In this document: positions 33,201-44,664 of the stretch, in pieces | Position numbering within the stretch: position 1 is the first letter of the stretch | How the letters are laid out: every line of letters starts with the position of its first letter | Assembly: GCA_947650285.1 (NCBI GenBank) | Contig: CANTFL010001387.1 | Location: 124,001-188,000 of the forward strand | DNA: 64,000 bases | Direction: 5' to 3' | From: Hyaloperonospora brassicae | Lineage: Eukaryota > Oomycota > Peronosporomycetes > Peronosporales > Peronosporaceae | Notes under the pieces: generated by a model | What the model saw: only the letters and a program-made list of their open reading frames with translations | The model's database searches: none | Told to the model about the DNA's origin: nothing | Position numbers and translations under genes: made by a program

Positions 33201-35594
33201 ACGTGTGTGTCGTTAAATCTAACTCGGGTCACACACGAGTTATGCCTTTTCGATGAAATTGTCGCGGCTTACGCGAACGATCCAGATTATGCGGACATTA
33301 TTGCCTATCTGCGCGCTCCCAGCGATGCTGCACTGGGAGCTCTTTCGCGAACGAAGCGTGATCACATTCAACGATACAGTATGGACGGTGATTTGCTGTC
33401 ATATAGCATCGACAAATTCGATGCGCCTCGAACTGTGATTGCGAATGACTTGGATTTGCGTGCTCGTATCATCCACGAGTACCATGATGCCCCAATTGGC
33501 GGTCATCTAGGCCGCGAAAAGACATTCGCGGCTGTCTCGCGCGACTTCTTCTGGCCCCACATGTACAAGTGGGTTCGCAACTGGGTTCGCACCTGCGAAG
33601 TATGTCAGCGCGTGAAGCCATCACCATCGTCGCAGGCACCCCTGCGACCCCTGCCAATTGCAGCTGAGGCTTGGAGCTCAGTCTCAATGGATTTTATCTT
33701 CGGGCTTGCACCAGATGGCCAAAACCGATCGGGTATTCTGGTCTTTGTCGACAGATTCAGCAAGATGACACATCTGGTGCCTGTTCATGCAACGATCACC
33801 GCGGCTGAGACCGCGGTGCACTTCATTGACACTGTGTTTCGCCATCACGGTCTTCCAGACAACATTGTCTCGGACCGTGATCCTCGTTTTACATCTGCTT
33901 TTTGGACGTCATTGTTCGAGTTGCTTGGCACAAAGCTGCAAATGTCGACAGCAGCCCATCCGGAAACGGATGGGCAAACAGAGAGAGTTAATCGGGTCCT
34001 CGAAGATGTTCTTCGAAGTTACGCAACGTCCTTTACAAGTTGGAGTGCGTTTTTGCCACTCGCGGAGTTTGCACTCAACAACGCGGTTCACGCGTCAACG
34101 GGGTTGACGCCATTTTTTGCAAATTCGGCCCGTCATCCTCGTGTACCTACCCTTCTTGCCGTGGGTCAACCCACGGCTCTTCGTGGCTCCACTCTGGCGG
34201 GGGGTGATAACGATAAACAACGATCGAGTGAAGCTCACGGTATTCTGAGCGCGAATGTTGTCAACCATTCCAAGGCGAAGTCTTCTGTTTCGACGCCACG
34301 TGACGTGGCGTCCCCGATAGCTCAATGGACTACACAGACGCTGATCGACCCTTCTTCGAGTATGCGAAACCCTAAAGCTAACTACGCGCCGATTGAATCG
34401 GCGCGACCAATTGATGACATGGCTGTGTCAGAGTTTATACTCCAACGTCAAGCCATCACGAGGTTTGTACGCGATACTCTTCGATCTGCAGTGGATAAAC
34501 AGAAAGCGAATGCAGACAAACGTGGAAGAAAGAACACGAGTACATTCAAGAAAGGTGATCGTGTATTGTTATCTACCGAAGGCCTACGAGATTCAGCAGT
34601 AACCAATCTAGGCGCGAGCAAACTCGCGCCACGTTTCATCGGACCATTCACGGTACTCAAGGCAATCGGCGACGCATACACACTGGCCATCCCTTCGTCA
34701 CTGCGACTTCACCCGACGTTTTACGTCGGGCGGCTCAAGGAGTACCGTCCAGCTACGCTTCACGGGTTGGCTCCGTCCTCGGAGTCAAAGGCTCATAGGT
34801 CGACCTTCCCTCTCGCCTTGCTCGACGCACCAGCGACATCGGACGCGGCTGCGTCCCAGCCTGCGCGTGCCCAAGAACCTGGCGTTCCAGGTTCCGCATC
34901 CGTTCAAGCAGCTCGCGGTTCGACTGTCGAATCTCGTTCGCTGTTCTCTCAGCCCGCGCAGCTCGGTCAAGGGCAGCTTCAGCCTCCAGCTGGGCATCGA
35001 CAGCCTTGTTCACAGCCGCATCTACATCGTCCTGGGCAACCAGGACGCCAGCAGTACCATCGTGAGGGTCCACCACCGCTTGTGGACGCGGAAGGCCAGA
35101 AGCGCTGGATTGTGGAGCGTTTACTGGGTCACGAGGACCCTCGTCGTGAAACGACATCGTCGCGACACCATGAGCGCGCGGTTCCAACCGCGCGCAAGTA
35201 TCGTGTACGTTGGCTCGGGTTTCCACCCGAGCAGGATACGTGGGAACCGCGCTCTTCGCTTCTTCAAGACGTTCCGGACCTCGTTCGGGCTTACGAGTCC
35301 CTGCACACGCTTGGTGTAGACTTGGTCGACGACCTGTGTGTTCTCGCGGTGAGCGAGAACGAGATGCACGACGACGGTGTCGTGGTGAAGTGTCACCACG
35401 ACTACGAGACCGAGAGCGATTGCGAGAACGTCGTGGTGACGTTTCACCACGACGACAAGATGAAGAGCGACGAAGAGAACGTTGTGAAGAGCGTGTATCG
35501 CGACGATCACGCGAACGAGAACGTCGTGGCGATTGCACGGCACCACGACCTCGAGAACGCGAGTGGTGTCGCCAGCGTGACGCGCCACGATTAA
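30238..35594 (+). CDS. Pol of element D (protease, RT, RNase H, integrase, chromodomain)
   Basis: About 1785 residues made by -1 frameshift from gag. Counting from TTG 30273: aspartic protease [10 protein letters not shown] (51-60); tandem VEQ-type repeats (217-333); RT (about 520-760) with YFDDIFVH (681-688); RNase H (about 830-935: VCDASD, DKELLA, YTDHASL); integrase zinc region (H1068, H1078, C1108, C1111); catalytic triad D1140, D1201, E1237; chromodomain (about 1610-1690: [11 protein letters not shown]...YRVRWLGF...[10 protein letters not shown]); and a His/Asp/Glu-rich tail (1700-1773). One uninterrupted frame. The last 842 bp are overprinted by the antisense ORF. The chromodomain places it in the chromovirus lineage. 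Confidence 0.95.
30921..31271 (+). repeat. Tandem coding repeats in pol of D (VEQ-LP units)
   Basis: About nine degenerate units of the type V-V-E-Q-G-L-P-H-E or [10 protein letters not shown], spaced roughly 30-60 nt, between protease and RT. Acidic, Pro- and Gln-rich spacer; function unknown. Confidence 0.8.
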
Positions 35595-36132
35595 CCGCAG
35601 TCTTGCGCTCCACCAAGCTGCGCTCGTACCGTCCTATCCAGAGCTGTTCATAATCGCTGAGTGGATACTCAGCGACGTGTCGTTTCCAAGCTTCGCGAGT
35701 TGGACGAGGCACCGAGTCACAGGAGCAACAAGATTCGTGCACGTGAACGTAGCAGAGTCGATCTACGTTCCAGGCGTTTTCACAGATCTTCTCGCGCAGT
35801 ACACCGATGGAATGATCGGCGTGGATATCTTCGCGATGGGCCAGCCACTGCTGAAAGTTCCTTCCGTCTTCATGCATCCGGTTCCACCGCCGGATGAACG
35901 CACACCATGACCGCTGGAGTGACTCGTATGAGATTCCATCAAGTCTCTTTCCGCGCAACCCACGGAAACGACGGAAGTAGTCCTGCATCGTTTCGAGAGA
36001 GTCCGGAGACCGAGCTCCGGACAAGTCATACAGCGCCCAAGGGATCAGGTGCTGATCCATCACGCGGTCGACCAAACTCCCGCTGATTGTGCGCGGGAGT
36101 GCTGTTTTGTTGGCGTCTGCGTCTTCAGTCAT
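34753..36132 (-). CDS. Antisense accessory ORF of element D (459 aa, RS-domain and coiled coil)
   Basis: Opposite to gag-pol, ATG at 36132, 76 bp inside the 3' LTR; 538 bp lie beyond the pol stop and 842 bp overprint pol. Seen: LP..ISGSL...H.IPW (12-32); core [24 protein letters not shown] (51-97), aligning with YFDAF, SLLAAWNAFVQN and WL of A; Cys cluster C117, C127, C135, C136, C138; a strong Arg/Ser domain (about 186-262) with many RS, SRS and SPR units like SR splicing factors; an Ala/Glu-rich coiled coil (about 365-425). No match to a known family that I can name. RS content suggests RNA or spliceosome contact (inference). Confidence 0.75.
   Translation of the reverse strand: MTEDADANKTALPRTISGSLVDRVMDQHLIPWALYDLSGARSPDSLETMQDYFRRFRGLRGKRLDGISYESLQRSWCAFIRRWNRMHEDGRNFQQWLAHREDIHADHSIGVLREKICENAWNVDRLCYVHVHESCCSCDSVPRPTREAWKRHVAEYPLSDYEQLWIGRYERSLVERKTAVNRGASRWRHHSRSRGRGAVQSPRRSRSRDRRDTRSSQRSLRRSSSCRRGETSPRRSRNRSRSRSRGDTSPRHRRRASRSRSPREHTGRRPSLHQACAGTRKPERGPERLEEAKSAVPTYPARVETRANVHDTCARLEPRAHGVATMSFHDEGPRDPVNAPQSSASGLPRPQAVVDPHDGTAGVLVAQDDVDAAVNKAVDAQLEAEAALDRAARAERTANEIRQSNRELLERMRNLERQVLGHAQAGTQPRPMSLVRRARREGRSTYEPLTPRTEPTREA
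35385..35594 (+). repeat. Tandem repeats in the C-terminal tail of Pol of D
   Basis: Units of the type ENVV-x(4)-HHDD repeated about five times after the chromodomain. The same DNA read on the other strand encodes the Arg/Ser-rich domain of the antisense protein. Confidence 0.75.
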
Positions 36133-36208
36133 CGTTTGGCTTGTGAGTCGTTAAAGTCTTGTGGTTGAGCACTCACGGTTGGTGAGTGCTGTCTTGAGAA
36201 GGGGGTGA

Positions 36209-36535
36209 TGTAATGGGCCACCCCGTTACATAAGTAGTTTCGATTAAGTTTACATGTTACTTAAGTAGGGGTGTTACTTTCGAAGTAGCGAAAGTAGCAC
36301 GTCGTATATTTTACCTGGTTTAATGGGCTCAGTACCATTATTAGCCAGTAAGATATAGACACGTAGATTGAGTGGTTCCCATGAGTCCAAGGGAACCATT
36401 CGTACTTAGGATGATTTTAAAAGACAAAATATAAAGAGAGTTAAAAATACTTAACACCTAAGACTTGGGCTTTGAGCTTCCTCAAAGCGTTAGAAATAGT
36501 GTACGCTGAGTACGGGTTATTCTAGCCCCGTTACA
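36209..36535 (+). repeat. 3' LTR of element D
   Basis: No difference from 28850-29176 seen on reading. Directly upstream is GAGAAGGGGGTGA (polypurine tract). Confidence 0.96.
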
Positions 36536-36540
36536 GTCTT

Positions 36541-36782
36541 CGTCTAACTATTCTAAACTACAATCTACTATGTGCGATTCTTGCTCACAATCCATTGCGC
36601 GCGTCTGGCAGAGATTGGTAATTGAACAATAAGTGGAGCACCCAAGTATAGTATCCTCGGCGTTATATTCTGTTAACATCTCCTCTTTTCGAGTAATGTC
36701 AATTTAATCCTTTCAAAATAGATAGTACTCAAAAATCGATACATTCGTATCAATTTTCTTGTAACGGGCTCACCCCGATACA
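36541..36782 (-). repeat. 3' LTR of element C, right piece
   Basis: Continues the LTR broken at 28849 (CTACAATCT, CCATTGCGCGCGTCT, AGATAGTACTCAAAAATCGATACATTCG) and ends CCCCGATACA. Confidence 0.8.
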
Positions 36783-37239
36783 TCACACACCTGAGCCATC
36801 AGTCAATGTAGTGATTATATAATTGATTGGTAATCGAGTGAACACCGTCTTGGTGCTATGGGGGAAGGGAGTGCTTGATGTTTTTTCTCTCATTCCAACA
36901 TTTTAGCGCATGACGAGGTCGTCCATGCGCTGCGCGAACAAGGCCGTCTCTGAAGCGGCTGTACGCATCCGTGCATTCGACTAATAAGCAAACGAGGACT
37001 CCGCAGCAGGCGTTACTTAGCCTGCTGATGATGAGAAGCAACCTGCACCACCCGATGTTGCAGGTACACGTGGTCATCCACGCGCGGCTTCTTCATTCGC
37101 AGCTTCTGCTGAGGGTGATAGTCCCATAGACGTCGACTCTGAAAAAGAGGTTGTCTATCGGGCAAGACGGACCCCCAGTCCGACTCGGAGTCGCTTGCAA
37201 ATCCCGTCTGAAAAGCTGTGGGTGCGGAAATGACGACTA

Positions 37240-38690
37240 CGAAGCTTCGTGGCAGTCTCGATAAGACTTTGCACTATGAGATGATCGGTTCATCAGACGA
37301 GTCTGAGGACTCGCCGCGGAGATCAAACCGATCGCACTCGCATTCATTCGATGAGAGTTAGAAATTGAGGACATATGTCATCGTGACGATGCCGGTATAA
37401 TTTCACGGAGTCATCGTAGCCGTAGCAATTCCTGTGATTGCGGCGATCGTGGAGCCAGCTCTCATGTTGGCACCACGCAGGAGGATCAGGATCGCAACGC
37501 GTTACGATCTGATCCTGAATAGAAACCATGGATGCCTTCTCATCGTAATACGAGGCAGTGGTATGGTTATACCACTGGGAGACATCGGATCCCAATCCTC
37601 GATTCGTCAAGAATTTATGGTCTTGATGTCTGACAAAGAGATTGTCGCACTGAACATGAGTATGTCATCGATGTCTTTTCAGACATCAATGGTACGACGG
37701 CAACCGCAACCGAGAAGATTTCACAATGGCTCAGGCGTGGAATTCTTTCATCGGCAACATTGAGTAGGTTAGTCGTGATACTTGGCTGGACGAACTTACT
37801 GCAGCTCACAATAAGTCTAAAGAAAATTCTCTAACCGGTGCTAGGTTTAAATTGTACCGATGGTCTCGAGAAAAAGGTCACCTTGCCTCTCGTGGGAAGA
37901 GAAATGTCAGAATTGTGTTGAAAACACTGTTCTCGCCCCTAGGGAGGCCATCCGGCCTAATCACCCTACTGGAGGGTGCGCATCTCGTCCGAGATGCGTC
38001 AAGGGATTGAGAAATTACACTCTTGTCACAAGTGCGCCAGGAGTTCGTTCGACGATTGCCCTTCATCGACAAAGGTTACGTCTCATCGTAATGCGTGACG
38101 AGACAGGAGCACATCCATAAGCTGGGAGCGGCGCTACCCACTGTCCCACGAGGATGGATATCCTCGCCACTGGACGAGATAAGCCGTCCTTGATCCTGAA
38201 TCGTCACGGTGGTTCAATATACGCTCCACAAGGAAGCGTTGACCACCGTGGGAGTCAATCAAAGGAGAGGGAAAACCTCCTCCAAGTCGTTCGACTCATC
38301 ATCTCGACCAACAAGATGGATCGCGCAATCGCTGGATAGCGAGAGGATTTGAAGCACGAGACGGAGAAGCGCTATGCTCTGGCGGATTCTGTGCGTAATA
38401 ACAGAAAGGCTCGTGAGGCTGATCCTGCGAAGGATCGTGCTAATTACGTCTTCGCACAGCTGAAAGCCGAGCGCGGTGTCCTTCCCCTCGTTGAAGAGCT
38501 AGCGAAAGCTCGCAGGGCGATATATCTGTTGAGTGTGGAGGTATCTTCGCTACGCGATCAGACTGATCGTATGGAGCGCGAGCGCAAGAATATGATTGAG
38601 ATTCTTGAACGTGGGGGATATCTTCATCGTCGAAGAGGGATCGTACTGATAGTACGGGCGGAGAATCCACACGTAGAATGTACGATGCGT
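37240..38690 (+). pseudogene. Antisense accessory ORF remnant of element C
   Basis: Frames broken but homologous: core near 37650-37840 (QWYDGNRNRED, AQAWNSFIGNIE, TWLDEL, TGARFKLYRW), the chromodomain-antisense linker SLILNRHGGSIYAP (about 38190), and a coiled coil (DLKHETEKRYALADSVRNNRK... ERERKNMIEILERGGYLH, 38349-38640) close to that of A. Core is clearly diverged from A and B, so the family is older than these copies. Confidence 0.65.
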
Positions 38691-41600
38691 ACGCATCATA
38701 CGCGCCAGATCAATCGTGTATGCGTTGTACTACCGGCGCATCACACGAAAGGAGCCGATGTACTTGATCAGTAGTTTACTGATGTCCACATTGGTCGATA
38801 CGTGTCTAGCTAGATTAACCGTTAGTAGTAGGACTAAATCGCCTTTAATAAATCAAAGATAACATGTGCTCTTCCATTATTGTCAGCGTTCCGTTTCTGA
38901 CGGTCCACAACGTGAGCGATGGAGTCCTGCACAAACGGACTACTGCTTCTCGAGTTAGCAGAAATCCTCCTGCTGACTCGAAATTATTTTGTTCAGCTCG
39001 CCTTGTGCGAACTGCAGAAAGAGTCCTCTCATATTTCTGTTCATCGGCGAGGATGTCGTCATCCTCGCTGGAATATTCGTTGGCGATGCTGAAAATACCA
39101 GCATCATCATCATCATATTTATCAATAATAGCGTTATCGTTATCGTTATTATTGGGATAGTCTTCTTCATCGATGTCGACCTGATCGACATCGCCATCAT
39201 ACGTGACGACGTTAGCGCAGATACATGATGAGAAGAGCCAGAACGGTTTTTGCTCGAGTAAGTCCCTCCCCCCTTATCCGATTTCCACACTCTACAAAGG
39301 GTGATCGGAAGTGGATGGCGTAAGACATTCACAAAGAACGGTGTATGCTGGGTTGAAGCATGAATCGAATTATTGATGGCGAATTACACCATGGGTAAAA
39401 ATTCGCTTCAACTCGAGAGCGAAGAGACGTATCCTCGAAGTATATCTTCGAGGACAAGGTTTGTGCGTTCAGTCTGGCCATCTGTTTCGGGATGGTCAGA
39501 TGTTGACATATTCAAACGCATTCTGAGCGATCGGAACACGGATTGACAAAAATCACACGTAAACCGAGGGTCACGGTCCGCCAAAAGTTCACGGGGTAAC
39601 CCGTGGAGTCGAAATATCGTGTCTAACGAACACAGGAATACTATTGTTCTTGTAAGTCTCTTCTGGGAAAACGAAGACGAAGCCCATGGAAACGGACTGC
39701 TACTACTCCACTGGGACAGGTTTAGGCTGTAAAGGTGCACGGGATGAAGGACTGGGCTTTACGCGTTGACAAGCCTCGCAAGCACGAATATACTTGTGCA
39801 CAAACTGATAGTGGCGGGGTCAGTAAAAAGTCACGACTCAACGTAAGGCAAGTCTTTCCCCTGCTACGAAGTCCACCTGTTGGGACATCGTGACAATCAT
39901 ACTTGATTCGCAAGCGCAATTCGTTATAAGCGGAAACGACAACATGAGGAGTGTAGCCGACAACGTCTGTATAATACAGCAACACGTTTCGTGTTGTGTA
40001 CCGATCCTTTGAGGAACGATACAAATCCGAATAGTCTTTCGAGGATTGCCGACAAGGATTCACCAGGTGATCCATCAAGCGGAGAAGATTTTTATCTCCT
40101 GCGTAGGCCTTCCTTGTGTCGTCAAGTAACGTTGACGACGGGACACTGACTGTAAGCGTCGCAATAGTGGGCTTATCCTCACTATCGAATTGCGTGCCCG
40201 GATCGCAATCGGGTCGGCGCGAAAGCGCATCAGCGACGACATTAAATCGTCCTGGGTTGTATTCCACGGAGAAGTTGTACTAAGCGAAGAAAGACAGCCA
40301 CCTCGCTGTTCTTTGCGAGACGTGTGGGCTGTTTGCGGCCGTGCATTGTGACGCATGGTCCGTATATAAAATGAACGGTCTATCTCCCAAGAGGTAGACA
40401 CGAAACTTAGCCAGTGCGTATTTCATAGCAAGGAGATCCTTGTCATGCACTGGGTAATCAGTCTCAGCTGTTTGCAACTGGAGAGATTGGCAGCAGATGA
40501 CGCGCTCCGCGCCATCTGCATCAAATTGCATTAACAAAAAGACGATGTCAAAATCGCTGGCGTCACAGACCACATGAAATGGTCTGTCCTGATCTGCAAT
40601 CGTCAGTATGGGCGATTGCATCAAGCTCTGCTTAATACCTTCAAAGGAACGCTGACAGTCAGCGTTCCATGACCACTTCACATTTTTATTGAGTAAACAA
40701 GGAAGATGCAAAGTCATCTCGGCGTTGTTGCGCGAGTAGTTGTTCAAGTAAGCCGATTATCCAAGGAACTTACGAAGTCCCTTGACATCGACTGGCACGG
40801 GCCAGTCGGTGATCGCCTTCATCTTTTCGGGATCAGGGAGTACGCCGTGTTTACCCACGATGCACGAAAAAAGGGTATTAGCTAGCCGCAAATATACTCT
40901 TCTTGAGGTTGGCGTACAACTTATGCTTCCGCATAAGTTAATGGACCTGACGAACGTGTGTTCTGTGGACATCCACGTCCGTCTTTCCGTTCATCGCCTG
41001 GCTATGGACGAACACATCGTCAAAGTAACTCGGTGCGAGTTCTCGCATCGGTCTCAAAGGATTTGTTACACATCTGTAGAAGGAGACTGATCCATTGCTT
41101 AGCTCTGTGACATTACTAGCCACTACCATAGCATGCCGCTGGGGGTGCTCACTGCTGTATACGGGATATCCTGTTCACGCATGAAGATCTGATAGAATCC
41201 ATCCATCAGACCCATGGAAGAGAAGATGGTACTCTTAGACATGCCATCTATGATTACGTCCTTCCTCGGTATCGGCGTTTGAGCCGGCACCGTTTCAGCA
41301 TCCAATTTGTTAAATGCGTGCACTGTTCGCCATCTTCTTGCGGCCTTTAACACACAGAATTTTGGAGAGCTATGAGGGGAAGTTGATTCCCTCACATGGC
41401 TCGATGCTAAGCGATCGGCAAAGAATTTTTTGATCGCCAGTATCTGTGAAAGAAGAAGTGGCCCCTGCTTCATGACACAGTACCTCGAGCCCGGTTTGAG
41501 TTCGATCTCGTGTCGAGTGCTTTTGTCTCAAGGCAACTCGCATGTACTGATTCAGTGAATACATCCTTGAATTCGATCAAATCATTGTACAAAGTATTTG

Positions 41601-42907
41601 CCTGAAGCAACTCCCAGTATTGAGACGTGTGTCTCTCAATCCGAGTCTTCTCATAGATGACACTTTTTCCCATCGATGAGCTGCTTAGAACCCTCTCGGT
41701 CTCAGTAAACACCGTTGCTGATCGAATATCGGTAACGTACTCATCCTCTGTGACGATTATGTAGATCTTCTTGGTCTTGCCACTACGAAGATCACGCAAG
41801 AACCTTTTCGGTTCTAGCGTTGGCAATTGAGTTATCTCCGAAGTTAAATTCGTAGGCACTATCATATCAAGCGCATAAGCGCCTAGGGTAGACCCGTCAT
41901 TGACCAAGACGTTCAACGTCTCGGTTTCTTCTTAAGAACTTGTTTTCAAGGCTGCTGAGGGCTTGTCCGCTCAGTTTGCTGATTGCTTAATCTCTCAGCA
42001 AGTAACTCTTGAGGAAATCCTTCCTCTAGAACGTGGGCATTTATTCCCTCGACGTCTTCGGACTGTGGCTGTGCAACCACATTCGGGGAACGGTTATCTA
42101 CGTATGCCTTCCCAACCGACTTAGGATTACGTTGTTGTCGCACTTGTATAACTAATTAGCTCTTCTTAGATTGATGCCCGCTAGGCATATATCCATGTCC
42201 CGATCCACTCCACTTATTCGAGTGGTGGACCTTCGGCGGTGCCTGCACGTCGGTACATCCGCCTGGAGCTTGCTCCACCAGTGTAGTGATGAACGACACT
42301 GAGGTCTTGTGCAGTCGTGCGAACGACCGTACCGCAATTGAGGCCACCGCACTCACCCGTAGTACATCCACATGCTTGTGGACGCTCCATGACGTTTATC
42401 GGATGACCATCTGATGAACAAGCGGCAGGCATCTTCACGGATCGATGCTGTTAGCTCAGTCTTGGATCGTATCTTCTGAGCCAAGTTAATCCCAGGATGA
42501 CATCAAATTTTGTCATCCGGATTCAGAACGATTAAATTATCATCGTACTGTTAGCCCTGTAACGTGTAGTGAGTGGGATCCTACTACATGTTTCTTAACG
42601 GCAGTCGATGCGCCTATGGCAATGCGCACCGTCTTCCTCGTGAGAGGGATGTCGCGCTCAACGAACTTAAGCCCACGCTCATCTAGTGACTGGTGACGAA
42701 TAAAATTATTCGACGCCCCACGGTACAACAGAGCGAGAAGTGACAAATCTTCTGTCACTTTCAACTTTAAGGTAATGAGTGATATCTCATCACCAGGTGC
42801 AGAGAAACACATTAATTGTGTATCTGGAGCAACCTTCGTCAAGAGATTTGCAAATTCTTTTAAGGTTGCTGGATCAGTAGGGCGATCCGCCCCTACTGAC
42901 CCCGACC
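38130..42907 (-). pseudogene. pol of element C (degenerate)
   Basis: Protease region LLYRGASNNF (Asp lost), RT with YFDDVFVHS (about 41010), RNase H, integrase pieces (39740-39410) and chromodomain YLVQWRGYP near 38170. Does not have the two 1-nt deletions of A and B (reads AQTPIPRKD and CIVGKHGV), but has the same UAG between RNase H and the next segment (40280-40282). Confidence 0.85.
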
Positions 42908-42914
42908 ATTTTTT
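42872..42914 (-). promoter_or_regulatory. -1 frameshift signal, gag/pol of element C
   Basis: Slippery AAAAAAT (42914-42908 on minus) followed by the same TCAGTAGGG/CCCTACTGA stem with a different loop (GCGGATC). Confidence 0.72.
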
Positions 42915-44014
42915 GATGATCCGCTTTGCTATTGCGGTTTCGCAACAGCTTTGGACCTACGCTCATTGTCCTGTTTGGCAAATGGCCGATCATTGCACTC
43001 AGTACTTCTTGGTACTGGGCGAGGGGCACTACACTCATAAGTGTAGTGTCCACACTTCTTACAGCGATTGAACTTCTGCAATCGCTTGTTGCTCGAAGTG
43101 CGAGGTCTCTTTCTCTTAACATAACAGAGGTCCTAATGTTCTGGACCTCCAGTCTCTTGTCTTGGTGAGCGGAAAGAGCTTGAGCTAGCATGAGCCTGTC
43201 TCATGGTAAAGTCTTCCCGTTCCGCAGCTTCAATTGCGCGTCAAGCGTATCTAGCCCTAAGCGAACAGGTGGTTCCTTCGAGGCCGTCTGCGGGCAATCA
43301 ACGTGTAATCATGAACTGGGTTAGCAGCTATACTATTTGCAAGGAGTCGTATATGCTGAGCGTAAGCATGCACATCACGCTTCCCCTGATTGAGTTTCAG
43401 GAGCTCTGATCGAGCCCTGAGCTCAGCCCATGGCGGTATAAACGTTTGTCTGAGCCGGAACTTTAATAGTTCCAACGATCCAAATGAATATGGGTCGTGG
43501 AGCTTGAGCCATAAGGCCCAAGCCTTCGCACGTCCAGCCAAGTCGGGCTGGTCAACGCAGCTTGCATTTCGTCGTCGACGATGCGACGAGCCCTTATGGC
43601 ATCGTCCAACTCGACAAACCATCTCAATAGGGAGTCTTCCTCTACTCTCCTTTATTGGAGATGTCAATTTTTATATTTTAGGGACGTTGCGTGTGTGTCG
43701 TCCCTCCCTCAGCAGCATTGAATTACTGATATCTCAACAGCTCTGTCTATTGAGCACCGAGCTCTCTCAACTGCTCGGCCTGTTAGAGCCTTGCTGGTGG
43801 AGCAAGACTACTTTCTCTCTCTCAACGACAAGTTCATTTGAGCGAAGCTGGCGATGGCGGCATGTTCTTGATCTCTGTCAAGGGACTTCAACATGGCGCT
43901 AATGGCGGTTTCGCCTACGGTAGATATCATTTGTACTACAGCACTCCATTCTGTGTCACTCTAATGGGTATAGACTTCACGCGTAGCGTGAAAGCTTTCC
44001 TTCTCGTCCCACAT
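42893..44014 (-). pseudogene. gag of element C (broken)
   Basis: Start near 44014, in-frame UAG at 43749-43747 after LGAQ, UAG/UAA further on. From about 43170 to the primer binding site (44054-44068) nearly identical to B. Confidence 0.82.
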
Positions 44015-44070
44015 GTTCTTGTCAAATGAGATTGTCGTGGTCGTTAGATGGACTACAAAGTGCTACCAGG

Positions 44071-44540
44071 TGTAACGGGGCCATCTCATACCAGATAAAT
44101 GGTACATTAAGACCTTGTGTTGACGACCACAAGGCTGTGCAATCCTGACGTCACGTACACGTGACGTGAGGAAGCGCGAGGAAGTGTACAGAGCGAGGGA
44201 AGCTCTGTCTTAGAGGAAAAAATAGAACTTCATTTTGACATGGTAAAGTTTCTTTAAAAAACCATCTTTGTCTTCATCCAACTATACTAAACTACAATCT
44301 CCGATGTGGGTTTCTTGCTCACAACCCATTGCGCGCGTCTAGCAGCGATTGGTGGTTAATTTGGTTGATGTACCATGTGCACAGTAAAGAAGTGGAGCAC
44401 CCAAGAACAGTACCCTCTGGGTAGTATTCTGCCAACATTACCTCTTGTCGAGTAATGTCAATTGAATATTATCAAATTAGATAGTACTCAAAAATCGATA
44501 CATTCGTATCGATTTTATGTAACGGGCTCATCCCGTTACA
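44071..44540 (-). repeat. 5' LTR of element C
   Basis: 470 bp, TGTAACGGG...CCCGTTACA ends; on the minus strand it starts with the near palindrome TGTAACGGG-n5-CCCGTTACA. Contains the AGACGCGCGCAATG block (rc near 44325). Confidence 0.88.
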
Positions 44541-44664
44541 CATTTGATGATCTCATCGGTCGGTTCATCACCAACAGCAACGACAGCAACGTGGGAATAG
44601 TGGCGATGATATGTGATGAATTGAGGCAAAGGCAAACAAACGTTCGTGAGCTCTACGGTCGCTA
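44541..44664 (+). pseudogene. Short host coding fragment right of element C
   Basis: Plus frame FDDLIGRFITNSNDSNVGIV...RELYGR with stop at 44662-44664. With C removed and one duplication retained it continues in frame from the left flank (GEGKDTRKEDHF, 28610-28652), suggesting C broke a coding exon. Protein not recognised. Confidence 0.35.

Larger units (their letters stand above)
28850..36535 (+). mobile_element. Ty3/gypsy LTR retrotransposon D (intact, young)
   Basis: 7686 bp. LTRs of 327 bp (28850-29176, 36209-36535) appear identical base for base by eye. Target duplication GTCTT (28845-28849 and 36536-36540). Primer binding site TGGTAGCACTTG at 29179. Intact gag, pol and antisense ORF. 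Polypurine tract GAGAAGGGGG ends just before 36209. Its identical LTRs and open frames suggest a recent and possibly still competent element. Confidence 0.97.
28653..44540 (-). mobile_element. Ty3/gypsy LTR retrotransposon C (old, interrupted by element D)
   Basis: Left (3') LTR is split into 28653-28849 and 36541-36782 by element D; right (5') LTR is 44071-44540. Terminal TGT has mutated to TAA at 28653. Flanks CACTT (28648-28652) and CATTT (44541-44545) look like a decayed target duplication. Internal order on minus: gag (44014-42893), pol, then an antisense ORF remnant on plus. Stops and frameshifts throughout. Confidence 0.85.

Noticed and set aside
35210..35653. Arg/Glu-rich plus frame overlapping the Pol tail of D
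   Set aside because: A third reading of the same tandem repeats; starts inside pol and has no homologue in A-C.
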